The position numbers and the translations under genes were made by a program. A stretch of DNA of 37,836 nt, from NCBI GenBank assembly GCA_018396435.1, contig JAGTRG010000003.1, positions 17,490 to 55,325 of the forward strand, in the 5' to 3' direction. Positions 24,011 through 31,007 of this stretch are shown here, piece after piece; the stretch's first letter is position 1; every line of letters starts with the position of its first letter. A model generated the notes under the pieces. It had not been told where the DNA came from. It worked only from the letters and a program-made list of their open reading frames with translations, and searched no databases. Source of the DNA: Candidatus Bathyarchaeota archaeon. GTDB lineage: Archaea; Thermoproteota; Bathyarchaeia; Bathyarchaeales; DTEX01.

Positions 24011-25015
24011 CTAAGTTATTATTGGAGTTGTCAGGTCGGAGATATCCACGCTATGATCATATATGCGGTTCATTAACAAAACGATTGCAACCAAATCTTG
24101 GGCTTTTTCAATAGGCAACATGTTGACTAAAGATTCGGTTTTTTGACCTAGTTCCTCAATATCCTTTGCTTTTTCTCTTACAGATTCCGCTAAGGCAGTA
24201 TTATGCGATATGAATGCAGCAACAGCATCTTCATAGGTCTCATGAACAGATTTGTAGAGCTCATATAGCGCTTTTGAAACCTCTTCGGCTAAAATTAAAT
24301 CTTTAAGTTTAATAACATGCTCAGCGATTTGCGATGATTGATCAGCAATGGATTCAACAAAACTTGCGGTTAACCTATAATCTAAACAGCTTATTGGATG
24401 CAAATTAAGTTTCTGACTTAAGCTCGGGTTCTGTATGATTGTTCTTAGAATCCTAACTAATAGAAAGTATAATCTATCAACTTCATTATCTCTAGCAATA
24501 ACATTTTTAGCTAAATTCATGTCTCTCTCTAACAACGCTATTATCGCATCCTTACACATGCCTGAGGTAATCAAGTGTTCACGGCGTAAAATCTTATCAG
24601 GTGATAAAACCGAGGGCTCAAGTAAACACTGCATAACTATTTTACTATAATCTTCTTCAATTATCTCTAGACCTATAAGACGGGAAGTTGTTTGCTTAAT
24701 AATTTCCCTTTGCTCGGGAGTAATTCGATCTTTGGCTTCAATACTTATAATATCATAGCCTAGAAGATATTTGCTTATAATCTCACGGCTGAGGTAAAGT
24801 CCAGGTTTAATATTTATGATCCGCGGAGCCGGTTCAATATTATATTTTGGATCAATAACAAGTTTTCCGTCGGATGTTACTAAACTTGCAACAATTGACC
24901 CCCGATTTATACCATGACTTAAGGCCCATTCTTTAGGTAGCGTCACAAAGAAGGTTCCGCCCCTTGTCATTTGAATCCTTCGAAGCTCCATAATTCTGCC
25001 TCGCAGTATTTTCAT
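24011..25015 (-). CDS. AbrB-PhoU phosphate uptake regulator
   Basis: The 334-residue protein joins an N-terminal SpoVT/AbrB-type DNA-binding swapped-hairpin domain (about 9-55: MELRRIQMTRGGTFFVTLPK, then EWALSHGINRGSIV) to a linker and two PhoU helical-bundle repeats. The repeats span about 145-225 and 235-325, with DNEVDRLYFLLVRIL in the first and the aligned MNRIYDHSVDISDL at the end. Archaeal proteins of this architecture are phosphate-responsive regulators linking Pst transport to transcription. No pst genes are in the window. The start may be ATG 25015 or ATG 24991, the latter preceded by CGAGGCAGAATT. The gene is divergent from the PolD small-subunit gene. Confidence 0.88.
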   Translation of the reverse strand: MKILRGRIMELRRIQMTRGGTFFVTLPKEWALSHGINRGSIVASLVTSDGKLVIDPKYNIEPAPRIINIKPGLYLSREIISKYLLGYDIISIEAKDRITPEQREIIKQTTSRLIGLEIIEEDYSKIVMQCLLEPSVLSPDKILRREHLITSGMCKDAIIALLERDMNLAKNVIARDNEVDRLYFLLVRILRTIIQNPSLSQKLNLHPISCLDYRLTASFVESIADQSSQIAEHVIKLKDLILAEEVSKALYELYKSVHETYEDAVAAFISHNTALAESVREKAKDIEELGQKTESLVNMLPIEKAQDLVAIVLLMNRIYDHSVDISDLTTPIIT

Positions 25016-25223
25016 TAAAATATTGGCGATTGTGATAAATAAAGCGTATTAATTTCAGCATGTTCAAAAGATGCTTAATATTGTTTTTGAATTAAATATA
25101 AGTTGAGGCTGTGTTGGATAGCATGATATATTTACATATTAGGAAAGGCTATATCACTGCCATATTAATTTTTATTATATGAAAACTCTTCAGCAACAGC
25201 TTCTAGACTAGGTTGAGGAAAGC
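25016..25223. promoter_or_regulatory. Divergent promoter region, phoU-like gene and polB
   Basis: The 208-bp spacer serves both genes. AT-rich TATA-like elements appear near 25090-25100 (ATTAAATATAAG) and near 25166-25180 (TTAATTTTTATTATATG), the latter about 50 bases before ATG 25224. GGTTGAGGAAAGC precedes that ATG. No palindrome of note was seen. Confidence 0.4.
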
Positions 25224-26747
25224 ATGTCAAGCGATGAGAGAAACATACGAAATGTACTTTCCCTTGTATTTGAAGCTGGATACCAGATTGATAAAGACTC
25301 CTTTGAATTTTTAAGGGAAATTTCCGGTATTACAGATTTAAAGTCCCTAATCAAAAGTATTATTGAAGAGATAAATGCTTTACCTGAGAAACCCCTTTTT
25401 ATAACTCGCAGGTTGTTTGAGGAAAAAGCCCGAAAGTCAGGGCTACTTAAGGTAGGTTCACAAGTTGTAACTGGAAAAACTGGTTATCATCCCTATGCAA
25501 AAGATATTGAATCCGACTTTAAGGTAATAAGTGATCCAACTGATAAGATTGGTGCATCTGGATCACTTGAGGATTGTATAGAACATTTTAGAGATCGTTT
25601 TAGGAAAATAAGTAAGATAATAAGAAATAGGATGGATGCTAGAGACGCATATAACTTATTAGATGCTCTTGAGGCTCCAGAAAATTCTAAAGTAAAATTT
25701 ATTTGCATGATAACTGATAAGCGTGAGACTAAACGTGGAATTTTCTTAAAGGTTGAGGATTTAGAGACTCATGCAACGGTATTTGTGCTTTCAGAAAATC
25801 ATAGTTTATATTTAAAGGCTCAGAGACTCATTCTGGATCAAGTTGTTTGCATAAGTGCAATACGAAGGAGAAAAAATTTATTCATAGCAGACGATCTAAT
25901 ATTGCCAGATATACCATTAAAGAAGCCTAATATAGCCTCAGTTCCAGTCTGTGCAGTTTTAATTTCAGACCTACATGTAGGAAGCAAAATGTTCATGGAA
26001 AAAGAGTTTAGACATTTCGTGATGTGGCTAAATGGAAATATAGGTAGTAGCAATCTCAGGGATTTAGCAAACCGAGTTAAATATCTTATAATTGCAGGCG
26101 ATCTTGTTGATGGCGTAGGAGTATATCCTCAGCAGTTTGAGGAACTTGAGATAAAGGATCTTTATGAACAATATCGGCTAGCAACAGAAATACTCGGGGA
26201 AATACCGGAACATATTGAAATAATTATAATACCTGGAAATCATGATGCAAGTAGAAGAGCTCTTCCTCAGCCTGCTATATCAAAAGAATATGCTGAACCG
26301 CTCTATGATGCTGGGAGAGCGCATCTTTTGGGGGATCCATCAGTTATAAGTCTGCATGGAGTAACTCTTCTCCTAACTCATGGAAGAAGCTTAGATGATG
26401 TAATATCCGTTGTTCCAAACATGTCTTTCCATGATCCGGATGAAGCGATGAAAATTTTATTGCAGTGTAGACATCTCGCTCCAATATATGGAATGAGAAC
26501 ATTAATAGCATCAGAGAAAACCGACTACTTAGTTATAGAGAATGTGCCGGATATATTTCACGCCGGGCATGTACATATGATGAAATACAGTAGCTATCGC
26601 GGCGTGCTCGTAGTAAATTCAGGTGCATGGCAATGGCAGACTGAATATCAAAAGGAAATGGGACATATACCAAACCCGGGCATAGTTCCCATATTGGACC
26701 TTCAAACCCTACGGGTCATGCCGATAAATTTTGTTTCATCGTTCTAG
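25224..26747 (+). CDS. polB: DNA polymerase D small subunit DP1 (3'-5' exonuclease)
   Basis: The 507-residue DP1 carries an N-terminal helical region and linker (1-150), an OB fold (about 155-230: KVKFICMITDKRETKRGIFL) and a calcineurin-like Mre11-type phosphodiesterase domain. All metal-ligand motifs are present: SDLHVG 248-253, GDLVDG 292-297, GNHD 338-341, THGRS 385-389 and GHVH 448-451. Proofreading nuclease activity should therefore be intact, unlike the inactivated eukaryotic B subunits. It pairs with DP2, encoded here 5.4 kb downstream and not adjacent. It is convergent with orc1/cdc6, the stops being 6 bp apart. Confidence 0.97.
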   Translation: MSSDERNIRNVLSLVFEAGYQIDKDSFEFLREISGITDLKSLIKSIIEEINALPEKPLFITRRLFEEKARKSGLLKVGSQVVTGKTGYHPYAKDIESDFKVISDPTDKIGASGSLEDCIEHFRDRFRKISKIIRNRMDARDAYNLLDALEAPENSKVKFICMITDKRETKRGIFLKVEDLETHATVFVLSENHSLYLKAQRLILDQVVCISAIRRRKNLFIADDLILPDIPLKKPNIASVPVCAVLISDLHVGSKMFMEKEFRHFVMWLNGNIGSSNLRDLANRVKYLIIAGDLVDGVGVYPQQFEELEIKDLYEQYRLATEILGEIPEHIEIIIIPGNHDASRRALPQPAISKEYAEPLYDAGRAHLLGDPSVISLHGVTLLLTHGRSLDDVISVVPNMSFHDPDEAMKILLQCRHLAPIYGMRTLIASEKTDYLVIENVPDIFHAGHVHMMKYSSYRGVLVVNSGAWQWQTEYQKEMGHIPNPGIVPILDLQTLRVMPINFVSSF

Positions 26748-26753
26748 AGGAAG

Positions 26754-27998
26754 CTATTCTGGAAGAGACATCAAATATTTGGGCTTATAATTAAATATTG
26801 TTTTGAACCTTTCATCTTCGGATAGAACCTCAACAATAACTTTTCGAGGAACCCCTAAGCCTATTTTTTTCGTTCTTCCATAACGACCAAGACTTATCAC
26901 GCGCGAGTTTAGAAGACCTAGGATGTCTAATTCATTTATTAGTCCACTTACTCTTCTTTGGGTTAATGGGCTTACACCTAGTTGCTCACAGATTTCTGAA
27001 TAAAGATTGTATATTTCTCCTGTCATAGAACGGTCAGTATTGAACTTACTGAGAAAATACGCGGTCAAAAGAATAATTTTTGAGTGCGTTGGTAAGCTTT
27101 TTATGGCCTCATACACTTGATCATGTTCAATTCTTTCCTGAGCCTCTCGCACATGAGTTTCAGTTATTTTCTTCTCACCTCTTCGTTCTGCAATCTCACC
27201 AGCAACTCTTAAGAGATCTAGGGCCCTTCTAGCATCACCATGTTCAGCAGCTGCCAAAGCTGCACAGAGTTTAACAGCGCCTTCCGTTAAAACATCGTTA
27301 TAAAACGCTATTTTCGCCCTCTCCATAAGTATATCAAGAAGCTCATCAGCAGTATAGGGTTTAAAAACTATTTCCTCTTCACTCAGCGTACTTAGAACTC
27401 GCGGATCAAGAGACTCTTTAAATTTTAAATCATTTGATATGCCTATAATCGAAACCTTACTTCTTTGAAGATTCTCATTTATTCTTGTAAGTTCATAGAG
27501 AAGAGAATCACCGCGAACCTTGACTAGCGCATCAATCTCATCCAATGCAACAATAAATATTATGCCTTGTGATTCCAGATTTTCTTTGAACCTATCAAAG
27601 ATTTCACCAACAGCTAAACCTGTGAAGGGAACTTTTATGTTTATGTTTGTACATAAAGTTGCAAGAACCCTATATTCGGTTCCAGCCAATCGGCAATTTA
27701 CAAAGCAAACATTCACAGTAGAGCCTAGTTCTTTAGCCTTTTGAGTGAGTTTATTTAATACAAATTTGACAACGGCTGTTTTTCCCGTGCCAGTTTTTCC
27801 ATATATTAAGACATTAGAGCATGGTGAACCGCTTAAGGCAGGAGCAGTTATCTCACCTAAATGAAGGATCTGCTCTTTTCTATGTGGTAGATTATCAGGT
27901 ACGTAATCATGCCTTAATACTTCTCTATTTCTAAAAATTTTAGATCCTTTAAGGAAATGATTGAAAACCTCATCGAGGATATGATCCTGGCTTTTCAT
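26754..27998 (-). CDS. cdc6: Orc1/Cdc6 replication initiator
   Basis: The 414-residue AAA+ initiator binds origin recognition boxes and recruits MCM. Walker A is GKTGTGKT (67-74), Walker B ALDEID (151-156), sensor 1 GISND (186-190) with the following LDPRV (197-201) carrying the initiator Arg region. The lid follows (about 215-290), with EHGDARRALDLLRVAGEIAE as sensor 2. A winged-helix DNA-binding domain covers about 305-400 (MTGEIYNLYSEICEQLGVSP, RRVSGLINELDILGLL). The start is ATG 27998, behind GAGGTTCAATGG. The upstream region holds three ORB-like elements, fitting an initiator next to its own origin. Confidence 0.97.
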   Translation of the reverse strand: MKSQDHILDEVFNHFLKGSKIFRNREVLRHDYVPDNLPHRKEQILHLGEITAPALSGSPCSNVLIYGKTGTGKTAVVKFVLNKLTQKAKELGSTVNVCFVNCRLAGTEYRVLATLCTNINIKVPFTGLAVGEIFDRFKENLESQGIIFIVALDEIDALVKVRGDSLLYELTRINENLQRSKVSIIGISNDLKFKESLDPRVLSTLSEEEIVFKPYTADELLDILMERAKIAFYNDVLTEGAVKLCAALAAAEHGDARRALDLLRVAGEIAERRGEKKITETHVREAQERIEHDQVYEAIKSLPTHSKIILLTAYFLSKFNTDRSMTGEIYNLYSEICEQLGVSPLTQRRVSGLINELDILGLLNSRVISLGRYGRTKKIGLGVPRKVIVEVLSEDERFKTIFNYKPKYLMSLPE

Positions 27999-28112
27999 CC
28001 ATTGAACCTCTCTGATATGTAAGTCGGTAGACGTTAGTTAATATCATTTACAATTAAGAACTCTCATACAAAAAAATAGATAAATAACGTAAAGCATTAA
28101 AAAGAAAAAAGA

Positions 28113-28138
28113 CTCCCACCCCTCCATTTCTATTGGAA
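28113..28138 (-). promoter_or_regulatory. Origin recognition box 1 (ORB-like)
   Basis: Read on the minus strand this 26-mer is TTCCAATAGAAATGGAGGGG followed by TGGGAG. It has the TTCC-N4-GAAA dyad remnant and the G-string of archaeal ORBs. It is the box nearest to cdc6, about 115 bp upstream of its start. Confidence 0.75.
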
Positions 28139-28332
28139 TAGCCTTTAATATGAAAAATTATTATATTTAACAGGAATAGCCTCCCATATGGTTTTAAAAT
28201 ATATATTATTTAATAGAGATTATACAATCTTTTATACAAAACTTCAAAAAAGTATATGGAAAAAATTCATAAAATAGAAGAGTTTTAGAAATTTTCTTAC
28301 TAACAAATTCTTTTTTCAATTAAAATTTTGAA

Positions 28333-28358
28333 CTCCACTAGAAAATAAGGGGTGGGAG
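28333..28358 (+). promoter_or_regulatory. Origin recognition box 2 (ORB-like, opposite orientation)
   Basis: On the plus strand the 26-mer reads CTCCACTAGAAAATAAGGGG followed by TGGGAG. It shares TCCA, TAGAAA and GGGGTGGGAG with box 1 and is inverted relative to boxes 1 and 3, as often seen for boxes flanking an unwinding element. Confidence 0.65.
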
Positions 28359-28512
28359 CATCATCTTAAAAATAATTAGTGCTCTAGTTAAAACCGAGAT
28401 CTTTCACAGACTGTTAATATTTTGTTAATGGCCAATAAAATATTAAAATATTACATGATAATTTTGAATTTTTTCCATTAATATTATCTATTCATTCCTC
28501 TTTTTTGTGAAA

Positions 28513-28538
28513 GACGAACCCCTCTATTTCTATTGGAA
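28513..28538 (-). promoter_or_regulatory. Origin recognition box 3 (ORB-like)
   Basis: On the minus strand it reads TTCCAATAGAAATAGAGGGG followed by TTCGTC. The first 20 bases differ from box 1 at one position. It lies exactly 400 bp from box 1 in the same orientation. Confidence 0.75.
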
Positions 28539-28680
28539 AAAGAAAACGGAAATTTATCTTTCTTATTCTTAAAAAAGATTTAAGATGTTAATATAGTTAA
28601 ACAAAAAATTTATAAACTAATTCTATTTCCCGAAAATAACTTCAATTTTTTGTTTTCTTAAAATGTCATTTCACCGAATA

Positions 28681-28690
28681 TTTTATAACT
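28681..28690 (+). promoter_or_regulatory. TATA box of the winged-helix gene
   Basis: TTTTATAACT lies 33-42 bases before GTG 28723. The transcript start would fall close to the GTG, consistent with a leaderless or very short-leader mRNA, since no Shine-Dalgarno precedes the GTG. Confidence 0.4.
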
Positions 28691-28722
28691 TGTGAAATAA
28701 TAAATGTTAATTGTTTGATTAG

Positions 28723-29142
28723 GTGAATATATCGTTGCCAGTAAGAAAGATGAAAGTTGAAGTTTACGATGAGTCTGGGAATCGATACGTTATTAGCTTT
28801 GAGGGCAGGGTGACTAGGGAAAAGGCCCTTAAAATTTTTGATATGATGGAATTGCTCGGTGGCATACCCTTAGCGGAACCCGTTGAATATCCAAAAGATA
28901 TCTCAAAAATCGAACGGGTTATTCTCCTCATTAAAAAGAACTTTCCCATAGTTTGGTTTACAGCAAAAGAAATTCAAAAAGTTTATGAAAAAGAAATTGG
29001 TGAACCAATAAGCCTTAGTGCTGTTTCAACTTATCTTTCTAGGCTTGCCGATAAAGGAATATTAATGAAGACAAAAAATGCTAATCGCGTAGTTTTTAGG
29101 CTTATATCAAAAGAACTTAAAGAGATTGTGAAGCCTTTTTAG
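28723..29142 (+). CDS. Winged-helix protein beside the origin
   Basis: The 139-residue protein has an N-terminal beta-hairpin region (about 10-30: MKVEVYDESGNRYVISFEGR) and a helix, then a C-terminal winged helix (about 65-130). In the latter FTAKEIQKVYEKEIGEPISL, SAVSTYLSRLADKGILMKTK and VVFRLI form helix-turn-helix, recognition helix and wing. It should bind DNA as a regulator. I cannot name the family. It is transcribed away from the origin and is convergent with the membrane-anchored regulator, 8 bp between stops. Its position recalls winged-helix initiator proteins adjacent to some archaeal origins, but it has only one obvious winged helix. GTG 28723 is probably leaderless; ATG 28750 is an alternative. 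Confidence 0.7.
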   Translation: MNISLPVRKMKVEVYDESGNRYVISFEGRVTREKALKIFDMMELLGGIPLAEPVEYPKDISKIERVILLIKKNFPIVWFTAKEIQKVYEKEIGEPISLSAVSTYLSRLADKGILMKTKNANRVVFRLISKELKEIVKPF

Positions 29143-29150
29143 GAGAAAGA

Positions 29151-29861
29151 TTAAACTTTTTCTTTTCTTTTCAAGAAATTTTCTACATTTTTATTTAAGC
29201 AGTAAACATAGGGGATTTTTTCAGTTCTTCTTTCAACATAACCTCGTGCATATAAGTTTTTCATTAAGCGTGCAGTATGTTCTCTTGTTAATTTAATTCT
29301 ATCTTTTATCTCAGGAACAGTTTTTTCACCCTCCACAGCTAGAAGTTCTAACACTTTTAATTCGGTTTCAGTTAGCGACACTAAAGTTTCGTTCTCTCCT
29401 ACAGCAAAGGCGGAAGATGGTTTTATCTCGGGTAATTCTTCAATTTTTCTTATTTTTTGTTCATTAAGTTTCTCAATTTCATTGATCCTTCTTAAGATTT
29501 CATCATATCTAATAGATATCTCATCGACTTTTCTCTTTAAAACTTCATAATCATTGAAGAAGCGTTCCCTCCAATTAAAAAGGTCCTCAAGCATGCTCTT
29601 AAGATTGCTCATCATTGCATTTATTTCCTCAATTCTCCTAACATTTTCGACAGATTTTCCCTCATAATTTTTGATGATCTCCTGAATTAATTCTTCCTGC
29701 TTCTTTAAATCCTTACTGAAACTATATATTACATCATCAAGCAAGATCTTTGCTTCTCGATGCTTGGTAGTTTCTTCCTTTATTCTTCTTAAGGAAAATA
29801 ATAAAGTAAAAGAAGTAACGCTGAATAAAATAGCATACATGATTAAAATTATGTAATCCAT
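29151..29861 (-). CDS. Membrane-anchored coiled-coil winged-helix regulator
   Basis: The 236-residue protein has one N-terminal transmembrane helix (about 3-24, MDYIILIMYAILFSVTSFTL), basic RRIKEE just after it, a long coiled coil (about 30-145, with LEDLFNWRERFFNDYEVLKR inside) and a C-terminal MarR/TrmB-like winged helix (about 165-225). The latter contains LTETELKVLELLAVEGEKTV, REHTARLMKNLYARGYVERR. Topology would put the DNA-binding domain in the cytoplasm on a coiled-coil stalk of over 100 residues. ATG 29861 follows GTGGTGCCAAG. Its promoter carries GTGAT/ATCAC palindromes between TATA (29941-29955) and start, implying repression, perhaps by itself. Function unknown; a membrane-bound one-component sensor or a DNA tether are options. 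Confidence 0.75.
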   Translation of the reverse strand: MDYIILIMYAILFSVTSFTLLFSLRRIKEETTKHREAKILLDDVIYSFSKDLKKQEELIQEIIKNYEGKSVENVRRIEEINAMMSNLKSMLEDLFNWRERFFNDYEVLKRKVDEISIRYDEILRRINEIEKLNEQKIRKIEELPEIKPSSAFAVGENETLVSLTETELKVLELLAVEGEKTVPEIKDRIKLTREHTARLMKNLYARGYVERRTEKIPYVYCLNKNVENFLKRKEKV

Positions 29862-29875
29862 CTTGGCACCACTTT

Positions 29876-29935
29876 TGTGACATCACATGTAACGTGATCC
29901 ATATGGATCACATCTTTATCACATAATATCACGTT
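29876..29935. promoter_or_regulatory. Operator cluster A: GTGAT/ATCAC palindromes
   Basis: Within 60 bp lie TGTGACATCACA (29876-29887), the perfect 18-bp palindrome GTGATCCATATGGATCAC (29894-29911), another ATCAC at 29919-29923 and ATCACGTT (29928-29935), which mirrors AACGTGAT (29891-29898). The cluster sits between the TATA box at 29941-29955 and ATG 29861, where bound protein would block RNA polymerase recruitment or clearance. Confidence 0.7.
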
Positions 29936-29940
29936 GGAAC

Positions 29941-29955
29941 ATTTAAATATATTTT
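29941..29955 (-). promoter_or_regulatory. TATA box of the membrane-anchored regulator gene
   Basis: AAATATATTTAAAT on the minus strand, about 85-90 bases before ATG 29861. The predicted transcript start near 29920 falls inside operator cluster A. Confidence 0.5.
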
Positions 29956-30010
29956 TCTTTTTTCGTTTATTGAAGGCTTTAAAATGTTATTTCAGGTTCT
30001 ATTTAATATC

Positions 30011-30043
30011 GTGATGTCACAAGTCACGTGATTATGATATCAC
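30011..30043. promoter_or_regulatory. Operator cluster B: GTGAT/ATCAC palindromes
   Basis: GTGATGTCAC (30011-30020), the perfect palindrome TCACGTGA (30024-30031) and GTGAT-N6-ATCAC (30028-30043) are packed in 33 bp. The cluster overlaps the stop codon of the HTH-like gene and lies about 55 bp upstream of the TATA box at 29941-29955, so it probably acts on the membrane-anchored regulator gene together with cluster A. Confidence 0.6.
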
Positions 30044-30579
30044 AGTTTGCCAGACATAGATCTGGGCTTAGATAGATTTAGTAATCCTTTTTCTATTTCG
30101 TCTTGAAGAGTTTTTATTATTTTTATCTGATCCTCGCTAATTTTTCCATTCTCCCAGAGACTTCGATATTTTTCGCTGTATATGCGAATCCGGTTTGAAA
30201 TTTCTATGTAAGGATTTAGACGTGGATCATCAAAAATGCCCAAATATCCTAAAAGTATAACTGTGTAAATCGATCTGATAACATTTCTTCTTGCCTGTGC
30301 TAATGTTCTATTAAAAGAGCCGCGACTTACACCAGATTTTATTAATCTTAACTTCGCCTTATTCTCATAAACTATTTTCTTATCACTTATTTTTTCGGCT
30401 AAAATATCTATTAAAAGAGTTTCCGCCTGCACTTTTGTTAAATTGCTGTTTTTAAGCAGTATTTTGAAGAGCGGATCCTTATTTAGGCTAATTAACCACT
30501 TCTGAATTCCATCTTTTATTTCTAAACCGCTCAACTCTTTAAACCTCCTATTTGAATACAAAATTGTATACGGCAACAT
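30040..30579 (-). CDS. Uncharacterised HTH-like protein
   Basis: I do not recognise the family. The 179-residue, largely helical, basic protein has a candidate helix-turn-helix at about 85-125: LRLIKSGVSRGSFNRTLAQA then RRNVIRSIYTVILLGYLG. The SGVSRGSFNRTL stretch looks like a turn and recognition helix. The N-terminus (about 20-75) is also helical (TKVQAETLLIDILAEKISDK). No signal peptide. The gene is flanked by operator clusters B (overlapping its stop) and C (about 50-90 bp before its start), and a TATA-like GGTTAAATTAGG lies at 30602-30613. It is a reasonable candidate for the protein that reads the GTGAT/ATCAC sites, by location only. Confidence 0.55.
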   Translation of the reverse strand: MLPYTILYSNRRFKELSGLEIKDGIQKWLISLNKDPLFKILLKNSNLTKVQAETLLIDILAEKISDKKIVYENKAKLRLIKSGVSRGSFNRTLAQARRNVIRSIYTVILLGYLGIFDDPRLNPYIEISNRIRIYSEKYRSLWENGKISEDQIKIIKTLQDEIEKGLLNLSKPRSMSGKL

Positions 30580-30630
30580 TTGCTAAAGATTTTCTTCCAT
30601 TCCTAATTTAACCATTACTGTGAGGCAAAT

Positions 30631-30669
30631 GTGATATTGTTGTGATTAAGCTACGTGATTCAAAATCAC
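30631..30669. promoter_or_regulatory. Operator cluster C: GTGAT repeats upstream of elf1 and the HTH-like gene
   Basis: GTGAT occurs at 30631, 30642 and 30655, spaced 11 and 13 bases, and the last forms GTGATTCAAAATCAC with ATCAC at 30665-30669. It lies in the divergent promoter between the HTH-like gene (minus, start 30579) and elf1 (plus, TATA at 30694-30704), upstream of both TATA boxes, a position suited to activation or shared control. Confidence 0.6.
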
Positions 30670-30741
30670 AAATCTTCAGTCTTTGATATACCTAAATATT
30701 TAAGTGTATTATCCACAATAAAAATTTATGCTGGGTTCAAG

Positions 30742-30990
30742 ATGGGAAGAAGACGTAGAAAAGTAGTTCGTATACCGAAGAAGAAGCTACCTAAGGTTTT
30801 CCTATGTCCAAAATGCAGTCAAGAATCTATAAGAGTTGAATTTTTTGAGGAAGATGTTGGTGAAAAGAAAGCTGTAATCAAATGTGGCAATATCAATTGC
30901 GGTTACTCCAGGGAGATAAAGGTGAAACCATTTTTTAAGGAAGTAGACGCCTACTGCCAATTTATAGATGAATTTTATAAAGCATCCTAA
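30742..30990 (+). CDS. Transcription elongation factor Elf1-like zinc-ribbon protein
   Basis: From ATG 30742 the 82-residue protein begins [20 protein letters not shown], the basic N-terminal tail of archaeal Elf1. A four-Cys zinc ribbon follows, LCPKCSQES ... KCGNINCGY, and then the conserved ending [13 protein letters not shown]. Elf1 binds the RNA polymerase elongation complex near the DNA entry channel. An upstream ATG in frame at 30655 would add 29 residues unlike the family; the TATA box AAATATTTAAG at 30694-30704 lies downstream of it, so 30742 is the real start. The gene shares its direction with GGGP synthase, 17 bp away. Confidence 0.9.
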   Translation: MGRRRRKVVRIPKKKLPKVFLCPKCSQESIRVEFFEEDVGEKKAVIKCGNINCGYSREIKVKPFFKEVDAYCQFIDEFYKAS

Positions 30991-31007
30991 TTTTTAGAGG
31001 GTCTTTT

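Larger units (their letters stand above)
27999..28722. other. Putative chromosomal replication origin (oriC)
   Basis: This 724-bp gene-free region lies directly upstream of cdc6 and is extremely AT-rich, especially 28145-28330 and 28365-28510, which could serve as duplex-unwinding stretches. It carries three copies of an element matching the archaeal origin recognition box: a TTCC..TAGAAA dyad part followed by a GGGG string. Archaeal origins are commonly found beside cdc6 and marked by such boxes. A short direct repeat GGAATAGCCT (28135-28144 and 28173-28182, each followed by a variant of TTAATATG) lies next to the first box. Both flanking genes are transcribed away from the region. Confidence 0.8.

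Noticed and set aside
30655-30741. 29-residue N-terminal extension of the Elf1 protein
   Set aside because: The promoter TATA box lies within it and the family starts at MGRRRRK.
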